From: CAVPEW01 sp050247895
GTDB lineage: Bacteria > Actinomycetota > Acidimicrobiia > Acidimicrobiales > VFJN01
NCBI GenBank assembly: GCA_050247895.1
Contig: JBFWTJ010000009.1
Span: 1-24,715 of the forward strand
Direction of reading: 5' to 3'
Length of the DNA stretch: 24,715 nt
The notes beneath the pieces were generated by a model, which was not told the DNA's origin, searched no databases, and worked only from the letters and a program-made list of their open reading frames with translations. This document shows, one piece after another, positions 14,889 through 21,564 of the stretch. Numbering within the stretch: the stretch's first letter is position 1; each line of letters starts with the position of its first letter. The position numbers and the translations under genes were made by a program.

Positions 14889-15866
14889 CTACGCCTCGAC
14901 GTCGTCGACCAGGCCCCAACGCCGGGCGGTGGGCAGGTCGAGGCGCTCACCGGTCAGGGCCAGGCGGGCGGTGCGGTGGCGACCGATCCGCCGGGTGATG
15001 CTGACCGTGCCACCGGCGCCGGGTACCAGGCCGAGCGCGACCTCCGGGAGCTGGAACCAGGCGTCCGGCGCGGCGACGACGCGGCCGGCGAAGGCCGGGA
15101 TCTCGATGCCCGAGCCGACGCAGGCGCCGTGGACGTGGGCCACGACCCGGTCCCGCACGGCCCAGACGGCCCGTCCGACGCTCTGCTCCAGGCGGACCAG
15201 GTGGGCCGTGGCCGGGTCGGGGAAGGAGCCGAACTCGTCCAGGTCGCCCCCCGCGCTGTACGACGGTCCCTCCCCCCGCAGGTCGACCCGGGTGATCGAC
15301 GGGTCGAGGGCGACCAGCGCGAAGGCCTCGACCAGCGCGTCGCGCATGGCCGCGTCGAGGGCGTTGCGGACCTCGGGCCGGTCGAGGACCACCTCGAGGA
15401 CCTCTCCGGTGCGGGCCAGCCGGACGGGCTCGCCGTCCCTCTCCCGGTCCTTGCCCGGCCGGCCGGCGCGCCACGCGGCGAACTCGGGGCCGGCCTGGAG
15501 GGCCGAGTAGGTGGCCGACTCGACCAGCAGGCCGTCGTCCACCGTCCGGCCGTCCGCGCCCCGCAGGAGCCGCACCAGGGCACCGGACGCGATCGGGTGG
15601 GCCGCCACCCCCTCCCGCAGCGCGGCCAGCGCCGCGTGGTCGGCGGGGTCGAGCACGACGTCGCAGGCCGACGCGGCCGGGGCCCGGGCCGGTTCCGGCG
15701 CCCGCGAGAGCCCGACGACCACCGCGGCGACCCCGCTGTGCAGCACCGGTGGCGGGCCCGTCGTGGGCCCACGGTCGAGGTCGACGACCACCACGGGTGC
15801 GAGGTCCCCGGAGGGAAGGGCCAGCAGCGCGGCCAGGTCGTCGGTCGAGAGGAGGTCGTGCAGCAT
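14889..15866 (-). CDS. Enoyl-CoA hydratase/isomerase (crotonase) family protein with extra N-terminal region
   Basis: 325 aa. The crotonase domain occupies about residues 147-325: LEVVLDRPEVRNALD, SAGGDLDEF (oxyanion-hole Gly), GSGIEIPAFAGRVVA and LPEVALGLVPGAGGT. Both acidic residues that act in crotonase hydratases are at the expected places (the Glu in GIEI and the Glu in LPEV). The first ~145 residues are an additional region (VVVVDLDRG, GVAAVVVGLS, ALVRLLRG, LLVESATYSALQAGPEFAAWR). It looks like the remains of a second crotonase-type half and is not needed for the minimal fold. It is divergent from the permuted CoA transferase, with only 37 bases between the proposed starts, suggesting shared control. 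ATG at 15866. Whether it hydrates, isomerises or cleaves a CoA thioester is open. Confidence 0.87.
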   Translation of the reverse strand: MLHDLLSTDDLAALLALPSGDLAPVVVVDLDRGPTTGPPPVLHSGVAAVVVGLSRAPEPARAPAASACDVVLDPADHAALAALREGVAAHPIASGALVRLLRGADGRTVDDGLLVESATYSALQAGPEFAAWRAGRPGKDRERDGEPVRLARTGEVLEVVLDRPEVRNALDAAMRDALVEAFALVALDPSITRVDLRGEGPSYSAGGDLDEFGSFPDPATAHLVRLEQSVGRAVWAVRDRVVAHVHGACVGSGIEIPAFAGRVVAAPDAWFQLPEVALGLVPGAGGTVSITRRIGRHRTARLALTGERLDLPTARRWGLVDDVEA

Positions 15867-15903
15867 GCGACGAGGCCCGGCGGGCGGCGATCATTGTCGC
15901 GCC

Positions 15904-17205
15904 GTGCCTGCCCACCGTCCCGCCGAACCCGCCGAGGCCCTGCCGGCCGACCTCGAGCCCGACCGGGTCGGCGAGCTGGTGGCGTGGGCGGCCAGCGGGG
16001 TGATGGCGCTGACCGGGCGGGCCGACGCCGCCCCGCTGGGCCCGCCGGCCGGGTTCGTCACCGAGCTGCGGGCCATCGCCCACCGGCTGGCCACCGACGC
16101 GCGCGCCCTCGGCGGCCGGGTGCGGCTCGACCCCCTGGCTCTGCTGGCGGAACGGGCCGCCGTGCGGGGGCTCACCCGGCAGGGCAGCACGAGCTGCGGA
16201 GGGACGACCCGGCTCCTGCCGGTGGCCGACGGGTGGATCGCCGCGTCGCTGTCCCGCCCCGAGGACGTCGAGCTGATCCCGGCCTGGCTGCGGATCGACC
16301 CGCCCGGCGACGACGCCTGGGAGGCGGTGGCCGGCGCGGTCGCGGCCCGGCCCGGGGCCGAGGTCGTCGAGTGGGGACGGCGCCTGGGCCTGCCGCTGTC
16401 GGTGCTGGCCGAGCCGTCCACCGACCCTCGCCTCCGCCGCCCGGAGGCCCGACCGCTGCCGGTGCGCGAGGTGCGCCTGCGGGGCCACGCCCCGGCACGG
16501 ACCTCGCTGGCCGACGTCGTGGTCGTCGACCTGACCGGCCTGTGGGCCGGCCCTCTCTGCGGGCGCATCCTGGCCGAGGCCGGCGCGCAGGTGGTGAAGG
16601 TCGAGTCGACCGGCCGACCCGACGGGGCCCGCCGGGGACCGGCCCGGTTCTACGACCTGCTCAACGGGGGGAAGCGCAGCGTCGCCCTCGACTTCGACCG
16701 GCCCGCCGGGCGCCGGGCGCTGGTCGGGCTGCTGGAGCGGGCCGACGTCGTGCTCGAGGCGTCGCGGCCCCGGGCGCTGGAGCAGCTCGGGATCGACGCC
16801 GCCGCCCTCGTGGCCGGGGGCGGCCCCCAGGTCTGGGTGTCGATCACCGGGCACGGGCGGACCGGGCCCGCCCGGGACTGGGTCGCCTTCGGGGACGACG
16901 CCGCGGTGGCCGGCGGCCTGGTGTGCTGGGACGGGCCCCAGCCCTGCTTCTGCGCCGACGCGGTGGCCGACCCCCTCACCGGCCTGGTCGCGGCTTCGGC
17001 GACGCTGGGCGTGCTGCGGGTCGGTGCCCGCTGGATGCTCGACGTGGCCATGTCCCGCGTCGCCCGGCGCCTGGCCGGCCCCACCCTGCCGGTCGGCACG
17101 CCCGCTCCCGAGGTCGCGCCGCCCCGGGCCCACCGGCCGCGGGCCCGGGCTGCGGCGCTGGGACGGGACACCGAGGCGGTCCTGCGCGAGCTGGGCGTCC
17201 GGTGA
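15904..17205 (+). CDS. Family III CoA transferase (CaiB/BaiF-like) with apparently permuted halves
   Basis: 433 aa from the GTG at 15904. Residues about 200-390 are an evident CaiB/BaiF N-terminal half: LADVVVVDLTGLWAGPLCGRILAEAGAQVVKVES, RFYDLLNGGKRSVALDF, ADVVLEASRP, WVSITGHG and ADPLTGLVAA, whose Asp (about residue 356) matches the catalytic Asp that forms the acyl anhydride. In ordinary family members the chain then continues into a C-terminal half. Here the segment resembling that half (TRLLPVADGWIAASLSRPEDVELIPAWL… LGLPLSVLAEP, residues about 90-170) lies before it. The frame is open 393 bases further upstream but that part is antisense to the crotonase gene. The gene is 16 nt upstream of the amidohydrolase gene, probably one operon. 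Substrate unknown. Confidence 0.82.
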   Translation: MPAHRPAEPAEALPADLEPDRVGELVAWAASGVMALTGRADAAPLGPPAGFVTELRAIAHRLATDARALGGRVRLDPLALLAERAAVRGLTRQGSTSCGGTTRLLPVADGWIAASLSRPEDVELIPAWLRIDPPGDDAWEAVAGAVAARPGAEVVEWGRRLGLPLSVLAEPSTDPRLRRPEARPLPVREVRLRGHAPARTSLADVVVVDLTGLWAGPLCGRILAEAGAQVVKVESTGRPDGARRGPARFYDLLNGGKRSVALDFDRPAGRRALVGLLERADVVLEASRPRALEQLGIDAAALVAGGGPQVWVSITGHGRTGPARDWVAFGDDAAVAGGLVCWDGPQPCFCADAVADPLTGLVAASATLGVLRVGARWMLDVAMSRVARRLAGPTLPVGTPAPEVAPPRAHRPRARAAALGRDTEAVLRELGVR

Positions 17206-17221
17206 CCGGCGGGCGGGGCCG

Positions 17222-18637
17222 GTGAGCGGCCTGCTGCTGCGCCGGGTCGAGGTCGAGGGCCGGGTCGTGGACGTGCGGGTCGCAGAGGGCCGCGTGGTCG
17301 AGGTCGGCCCCTCCCTGTCGCCCGGACCCGACGACGTGGTGCTCGACGGCGAGGGGGGCGCCCTGGTCCCCGGGCTCCACGACCACCACATCCACCTCCT
17401 GGCCACGGCCGCGGCCGAGCGCTCGGTGCCGGTCGGCCCGCCCGAGGTCACCGACGTGCACGGACTGGCCCGGGCCCTGGCCGAGGCCGCCCGGCGAACG
17501 CCCGCGGGGCGCTGGCTGCGAGCGGTCGGCTACCACGAGTCGGTCGCCGGGGACCTCGACCGCCACCGCCTGGACGCGCTGGTCCCCGATCACCCGGTCC
17601 GGCTCCAGCACCGGACCGGCGCCCGCTGGACGCTCAACGGCGCGGCGCTGGCCCGGGTCGGCGCCCGGGCGGCCGACCGGCCGGGGATCGAGCGCGACGC
17701 GACCGGCGAGCCCACCGGCCGGCTCCACCGGGAGGACCGGTGGTTGCGGGACCGGCTCGACGACGACCCCCCCGAGCTGGCCGACCTGTTCGGGCGCCTG
17801 ACCGCCTTCGGGGTCGTCGGGGTCACCGACACCACGCCCTACGCCACCGCGGCCGAGCTCGACGGCCTGGCCGCCGCCGTCCGCGCCGCCGGCACCGGGC
17901 CGCGGGTCGTGGCCACCGGTGGTCCCGAGCTGGCCGGCGCGGCAGCCCCCGAGGGGCTCGAGCTCGGCCCGGTGAAGCTCGTCGTCGACGACGGCGATCC
18001 ACCGACCCTCGACGACCTCGCCGCCGGCATGGCCACGGCCCACGCCCACGGGCGGGCGGCGGCGGTCCACTGCGTGACCCGGGCCGGGCTGGTCCTGGCC
18101 CTGGCCGCCTGGGACGTGGCCGGGTCCGGGTCCGGGGACCGCATCGAGCACGGGTCGGTCGTGCCCCCCGAGCTGGAACCCTGGATCCGCCGGCTGGGGC
18201 TGACCGTGGTGACCCAGCCCGGCTTCGTGGCCGACCGGGGCGACGACTACCTCCGCGACGTCGATCCCGACGACGTCGGGCACCTGTACCGCTGCGCCGG
18301 ACTGCTGGCGGCCGGGATCCCGGTGGCGGCCGGCTCGGACGCGCCCTACGCGCGACCCGATCCGTGGGCGGCGGTCGCCGCCGCAACGACCCGGCGGACC
18401 CGGACCGGTGCGGTGCTCGGGCCGGACGAGGTCGTGGACCCGGCGACCGCGCTCGGCCTGTTCCTGGGCCACCACCTGGACCCGGGCCGGCGGCGACGGC
18501 GGGTCGAGCCGGGCGCGCCGGCCGACCTGTGCCTGCTGGACCGGCCCCTGGCCGCGGCGCTGGCCGCGGTGCCCCGCAACCCGGTGCGGCGCACCTTCCG
18601 GGTCGGCGTGCCGGCCGGCCACGACCCGGGTGCCTGA
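17222..18637 (+). CDS. YtcJ-like amidohydrolase (Amidohydro_3)
   Basis: 471 aa, GTG start at 17222. Metal-dependent hydrolase of the amidohydrolase superfamily. An N-terminal beta-sandwich (LLLRRVEVEGRVVDVRVAEGRVVEVGP) leads into VPGLHDHHIHL with the HxH metal pair (His56, His58). Then come GPVKLVVDD (the Lys usually carboxylated in YtcJ-type enzymes), AAVHCVTRAG (His), RIEHGSVV (His) and AAGSDAPYARPDPW (metal Asp). The C-terminal sandwich closes with LEPGAPADLCLLD-like sequence. The ribosome site is weak (GGGCGGGGCCG). It follows the permuted CoA transferase after 16 nt, so both may act on one pathway. The real substrate could be an amide, carbamate or lactone. Confidence 0.88.
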   Translation: MSGLLLRRVEVEGRVVDVRVAEGRVVEVGPSLSPGPDDVVLDGEGGALVPGLHDHHIHLLATAAAERSVPVGPPEVTDVHGLARALAEAARRTPAGRWLRAVGYHESVAGDLDRHRLDALVPDHPVRLQHRTGARWTLNGAALARVGARAADRPGIERDATGEPTGRLHREDRWLRDRLDDDPPELADLFGRLTAFGVVGVTDTTPYATAAELDGLAAAVRAAGTGPRVVATGGPELAGAAAPEGLELGPVKLVVDDGDPPTLDDLAAGMATAHAHGRAAAVHCVTRAGLVLALAAWDVAGSGSGDRIEHGSVVPPELEPWIRRLGLTVVTQPGFVADRGDDYLRDVDPDDVGHLYRCAGLLAAGIPVAAGSDAPYARPDPWAAVAAATTRRTRTGAVLGPDEVVDPATALGLFLGHHLDPGRRRRRVEPGAPADLCLLDRPLAAALAAVPRNPVRRTFRVGVPAGHDPGA

Positions 18638-18651
18638 GGCGCCGAGGGGTC

Positions 18652-18681
18652 CCTGAGGCCCCGGGGCGGGCCCCGATCAGG
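18652..18681. terminator. Candidate bidirectional terminator hairpin between convergent amidohydrolase genes
   Basis: Outer arms CCTGA/TCAGG enclose GC-rich complementary GGCC segments, spanning the minus-strand stop codon in a 39-base convergent gap. It resembles the arrangement at 3332-3354. No U-tract, and inner pairing is not unique. Confidence 0.3.
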
Positions 18682-19870
18682 TCAGGGGCTGGAGGTGGGA
18701 GTCGGCCATCTTCCAGTTGAAGATGCGCTCGGCGTTGCCGTGGGTGATCAGCTCGACCTCGTCGTCGGGCACCCCGGCGTACTCGAACGTCTCCCGGGCG
18801 TTCTGCTGGCTCTCGGGCCACACGGTGTCGGTGTGGGGGTAGTCGCACTCCCACACGATCTTCTCGACGCCGATGTCGTGCCGGTACCGCAGGCAGATCG
18901 GCTCCTCGATCATGCACACGTACATGTTCCGGGCGAACACCTCGGAGGGCAGCACGTCGTCGAGGCCGGTGTAGAGCTTGTGGCGCTCCCACATGCGGTC
19001 GGCCCGCTCGAGGGCGTTGGGGACCCAGCCGATGCCGCCCTCGGAGAAGACGAACTTGAGGTCCGGGTACAGGCGGCACACCGGGCTGGTCATGAGGTTG
19101 ACCGACGACATGATCGAGCCGACCTGCAGGATCGAGTACCGCAGCATGTCGGGGGCGTCGGGCGACGGCTTGAGCAGCTCGCCGCTGGTCCCGATGTGCA
19201 GGCAGAGCACGATGTCGCGGTCCTGGCAGGCTTGCCAGACCGGGTTCCAGTGCGCGTCCCAGTAGGAGGGCAGGCCGAGGGGCACGCCGTTCTCGGGGAA
19301 CGACAGGGCGCGGGCGCCGCGGTCGGCGCAGCGGTGGACCTCGGCCGCGGCGAGGGCCGGGTCCCACAGCGGCACGATGACGGTGGGCACGAACAGGCCC
19401 TCGGGGCCGGCCGGGCACCACTCGTCGATGACGAAGTCGTTGTAGGCCTTCACGCAGGCGTGGGCCAGGTCCTTGTCCTTGAAGGACAGGAAGAGCGTGC
19501 CGGCGAAGCGAGGCAGCGTGGGGAACAGGACGCTCCCGTAGATGCCGTCGGAGAGCATGTCCTTGGCCCGCTCGACCGGGTCGTAGCAACCGGGGATCAT
19601 GTCGGCGAAGCGCACCGGATCGGGGTGCATCTGGTCCTTGCGCTTGCCGGCGACCGCGTTGAGGCCCATGGTCTGGCCGCGGACGCCCTCGTAGACCCAG
19701 AACTCCTTGCCGTCCTCGACCACGACGCGGGGCGCGTCGTCACGCCAGCGGCTCGGCACCCGGTCCACCCACACGTTGGCCGGTTCGATGATGTGGTCGT
19801 CGACGCTGAAGAGGCGCAGCGCCTTCTGCCCGGGGCGGGCCGGGGCAGCGGCAGGCTCGGTCGTGGTCAC
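18677..19870 (-). CDS. Amidohydrolase family protein (Amidohydro_2, ACMSD-like barrel)
   Basis: 397 aa. TIM-barrel metal enzymes of this group hydrolyse or decarboxylate a range of substrates. Visible: FSVDDHIIEP (Asp24/Asp25-His26…Glu29, the N-terminal metal motif, here D-H-x-x-E rather than HxH), LCLHIGTSGE (His), FSEGGIGWVP, and WECDYPHTDTVWPES (metal Asp and His). These 'DDHIIEP' proteins are abundant in actinobacteria beside CoA-dependent degradation genes. GTG start at 19870, 3 nt after the stop of the second desulforedoxin-like gene, so the three genes 20193-18677 form one transcription/translation unit. This suggests the small metal proteins serve this enzyme or its pathway. The reaction cannot be named from sequence. 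Confidence 0.9.
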   Translation of the reverse strand: MTTTEPAAAPARPGQKALRLFSVDDHIIEPANVWVDRVPSRWRDDAPRVVVEDGKEFWVYEGVRGQTMGLNAVAGKRKDQMHPDPVRFADMIPGCYDPVERAKDMLSDGIYGSVLFPTLPRFAGTLFLSFKDKDLAHACVKAYNDFVIDEWCPAGPEGLFVPTVIVPLWDPALAAAEVHRCADRGARALSFPENGVPLGLPSYWDAHWNPVWQACQDRDIVLCLHIGTSGELLKPSPDAPDMLRYSILQVGSIMSSVNLMTSPVCRLYPDLKFVFSEGGIGWVPNALERADRMWERHKLYTGLDDVLPSEVFARNMYVCMIEEPICLRYRHDIGVEKIVWECDYPHTDTVWPESQQNARETFEYAGVPDDEVELITHGNAERIFNWKMADSHLQPLT

Positions 19871-19873
19871 GGG

Positions 19874-20023
19874 TCAGCCGGCGGAGGCCGACGGGCTGTC
19901 GGGCGTGAAGATCGCCTCGACGGGCTGGCCGCAGCACAGCAGCGTCGGTTCGGCGGCCTTCACGACGATGGCCTCGGCGCCGCAGGAGGCGCACTTGACC
20001 CTGGATCCGGCGGTGAGCGTCAC
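19874..20023 (-). CDS. Desulforedoxin-like mini-protein B (C-x2-C-x15-C-C)
   Basis: 49 aa, starting at the GTG at 20023 with an excellent ribosome site (GGGGGAGG, 5 nt upstream). Core: VKCASCG at 10-15 and LLCCGQPVE at 28-36. Cys11, Cys14, Cys30 and Cys31 have the exact C-x2-C-x15-C-C spacing of desulforedoxin, the small non-haem iron protein of sulfate reducers, also found as the N-terminal domain of desulfoferrodoxin. The Gly after each Cys pair is also conserved. The C-terminal tail (TPDSPSASAG) is probably disordered. A rubredoxin-type Fe(Cys)4 or a structural Zn site is expected. It sits between mini-protein A (26-nt gap) and the amidohydrolase (3-nt gap). Its role in a presumably aerobic actinomycete is unknown: metal chaperone, electron carrier or small subunit. 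Confidence 0.8.
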   Translation of the reverse strand: MTLTAGSRVKCASCGAEAIVVKAAEPTLLCCGQPVEAIFTPDSPSASAG

Positions 20024-20049
20024 CCCGTCCTCCCCCACGTTCGACAGCT

Positions 20050-20193
20050 TCAGTCCGACGACGGGAGCGGCTTCGCTGTGAGCAGCCCCATCGGCACGTC
20101 ATGGCACGTGAACTCGCCGGACCCGGGCTTCACGCAGATGACCTGCGTCCCGCACTCGGCGCACTCGTACCGCTTCCCAACCTGGTTCGCCAT
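20050..20193 (-). CDS. Desulforedoxin-like mini-protein A (C-x2-C-x15-C-H)
   Basis: 47 aa. It starts MANQVGKRYECAECG and continues GEFTCHDVPM. Cys11, Cys14, Cys30 and His31 match the desulforedoxin spacing C-x2-C-x15-C-C except that the last Cys is His. A further Cys20 lies inside the loop. The N-terminal part and the 'PM' after the second pair also resemble desulforedoxin (which begins ANEG… and has a Met at that place). A Cys3His site would favour Zn or a shifted iron potential. The ATG at 20193 has no ribosome site but lies about 10 nt after a good -10 box (TAAAAT), so a leaderless or near-leaderless mRNA is likely. It is the first gene of A-B-amidohydrolase. The tandem arrangement suggests an A/B heterodimer (inference; desulforedoxin itself is a homodimer). 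Confidence 0.78.
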   Translation of the reverse strand: MANQVGKRYECAECGTQVICVKPGSGEFTCHDVPMGLLTAKPLPSSD

Positions 20194-20233
20194 ATCGTTA
20201 GCGATTTTAGGCGAGGCGCCCCCGGCTCGTCAA
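20194..20233 (-). promoter_or_regulatory. Promoter with overlapping palindrome upstream of desulforedoxin-like genes
   Basis: Minus strand: TTGACG (-35, 20233-20228, overlapping the stop of the CoA transferase gene), an 18-nt spacer, TAAAAT (-10, 20209-20204), and ATG 10 nt further on. The near-palindrome ATCGTTAGCGAT (20194-20205, 10 of 12 symmetric) covers the end of the -10 box and the expected transcription start, which is where a repressor would sit. Promoter well supported by pattern; operator role inferred. Confidence 0.6.
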
Positions 20234-21396
20234 CCGTCCAGGCCCCACTCCCGGCGGACCTCGGCGGTGTGCTCGCCCAGCTCGGGCGGGCCGGCCAGGT
20301 CGGGCAGCGTGGTGTCCCCCGCCGCGGTGCGCATCCGGACCGGGATCCGGGGGATCCGCAGGGGACCCGAGCCGTCCGGCCCCGGCACCTCGCGCAGCAC
20401 GCCCTGGGCCGCGGCGTGCTCGCCGCCGAGCGCCTCGGCCAGGGTGAGGACCGGCGCGATGGGGATGCCGGCCTCGCCCAGGCGCTCCACCCAGGTGTCG
20501 AGCGTCTCGGTGCCGATGCCGGCCTGGATCCGGTCGACCTCGTCGGCGTAGGCCGGGCCGTCCCCGAAGTCCATGATCTGCGAGGTCCAGTCGCCCCGCT
20601 CGGCCAGGTCCTCGGGCAGGCCCACGATCTCGCAGAACCGCACCCAGAACTTCTGCTCGATGGGTGCGACGTGCAGGGCCCGGTCGTCACGGGTCCGGTA
20701 CATGCGGTAGCGGCTGCCCAGGTCCTTGGTCCCGCTCCACATCTCGCCCGCGTTGGCCAGGCAGCCGATGTCGCGCCAGTGGCCCCACACCGAGCTGGTC
20801 CACATGGCCACCTCGCAGCACTGCGCTCCGGCCCCCGCGTCGCGGGCCACCAGGGCCGAGGTGATGGCCAGGGCCCCGAACAGCCCCGACAGGGTCGTGC
20901 CGTAGCCCCGCCACGACCGGTCGGTCGTGAACCGGCCCTGCTCGTCGGTGACGACCTGGACCGAGCCGGCCAGCGCGTCGGGCCCCTGCCCGTGGGCCGG
21001 CCAGGAGGCCAGCGGCCCGGCGCTCCCGTAGCCCGAGATCATGCAGTAGACGACCCGGTCGTTGAGGGCAGCGAAGGTCGCGAAGTCGAGGCCCCGGGCC
21101 TTCAGCAGCGGCTCGGGACCGGCCACGAGCACGACGTCGGCCCAGCGCGCCGCGGCGGCCAGCACCTCGTCCCAGGCCGGGTCCCGCCGGTCGACCGCGA
21201 TGCTGCGGGCCCCCGAGCTGAGCACGGCGTGGAAGACGCTCGTGCCGGCGGCCTTGGGCGACATCTCGCGGTTGCCGTCGCCCCCCTTGACGCTCTCGAT
21301 CTTCACCACGTCCGCGCCGAGCTCGGCCAGGAGGTGCCCGGCGAGCGGGCCCGGGAAGTGGGTGGAGAAGTCCGCGACCTTGACCGACTGCAGCAT
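20230..21396 (-). CDS. CaiB/BaiF family III CoA transferase
   Basis: 388 aa, usual length and order for the family, which moves CoA between carboxylic acids through an Asp-linked intermediate. N-terminal VKVADFSTHFPGPLAGHLLAELGADVVKIESVKGGDGNREM binds CoA. Then come WADVVLVAG, VVYCMISGYG, WPAHGQGPDALAG (region of the catalytic Asp) and YGTTLSGLFGALAITSALVARDAGAGAQCCEVAMW. The C-terminal domain includes YRMYRTRDDRALHVAPIEQKFWVRFCEIVGL and the conserved GIPIAPVLTLAEAL. ATG at 21396, inside a perfect 18-bp palindrome. It is divergent from the acyl-CoA dehydrogenase. Downstream, 36 nt away, are the desulforedoxin-like genes, so readthrough is possible. It probably activates the substrate of the neighbouring dehydrogenase (inference). 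Confidence 0.92.
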   Translation of the reverse strand: MLQSVKVADFSTHFPGPLAGHLLAELGADVVKIESVKGGDGNREMSPKAAGTSVFHAVLSSGARSIAVDRRDPAWDEVLAAAARWADVVLVAGPEPLLKARGLDFATFAALNDRVVYCMISGYGSAGPLASWPAHGQGPDALAGSVQVVTDEQGRFTTDRSWRGYGTTLSGLFGALAITSALVARDAGAGAQCCEVAMWTSSVWGHWRDIGCLANAGEMWSGTKDLGSRYRMYRTRDDRALHVAPIEQKFWVRFCEIVGLPEDLAERGDWTSQIMDFGDGPAYADEVDRIQAGIGTETLDTWVERLGEAGIPIAPVLTLAEALGGEHAAAQGVLREVPGPDGSGPLRIPRIPVRMRTAAGDTTLPDLAGPPELGEHTAEVRREWGLDG

Positions 21397-21408
21397 GCCG
21401 GCATGCTG
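21391..21408. repeat. Perfect 18-bp palindrome covering the CoA transferase start codon
   Basis: CAGCATGCCGGCATGCTG reads identically on both strands. It includes the ATG of the minus-strand CoA transferase (21396-21394) and a second ATG on the same strand at 21405-21403. It could be a dimeric repressor site or sequester translation initiation. TTGACG (21432-21427, minus) lies upstream at promoter-like distance, with a poor -10. Confidence 0.5.
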
Positions 21409-21494
21409 TCAGCCGCCCGTCAGATCCGTCAACGAAATGCACGGATTGAGCCGGGCTCATGGCCGGCACCCCGGAACCGAGCAAGTTGAAGCAG

Positions 21495-21524
21495 TTGCAT
21501 TATCCAGTGATCCAGTCGTATGGT
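21495..21524 (+). promoter_or_regulatory. Candidate promoter of the acyl-CoA dehydrogenase/TetR operon
   Basis: TTGCAT (-35), an 18-nt spacer, TATGGT (-10), 40 nt before the ATG. The spacer contains a direct repeat, ATCCAGT-G-ATCCAGT (21502-21516), a possible regulator site. The region is noticeably less GC-rich than its surroundings. Confidence 0.5.
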
Positions 21525-21564
21525 CGTCCCGACAGGACACGCCGAGGCGAGAGGGGCGACCGAC

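Noticed and set aside
14889..17451. 834-residue minus-strand frame over the crotonase, CoA transferase and amidohydrolase
   Set aside because: Composition is low-complexity and it is antisense to two well-recognised genes.
20050..20193. Mini-protein A as a rubredoxin
   Set aside because: Rubredoxins have two CxxCG-type knuckles. Here the second ligand pair is adjacent (C-H), with the desulforedoxin spacing.
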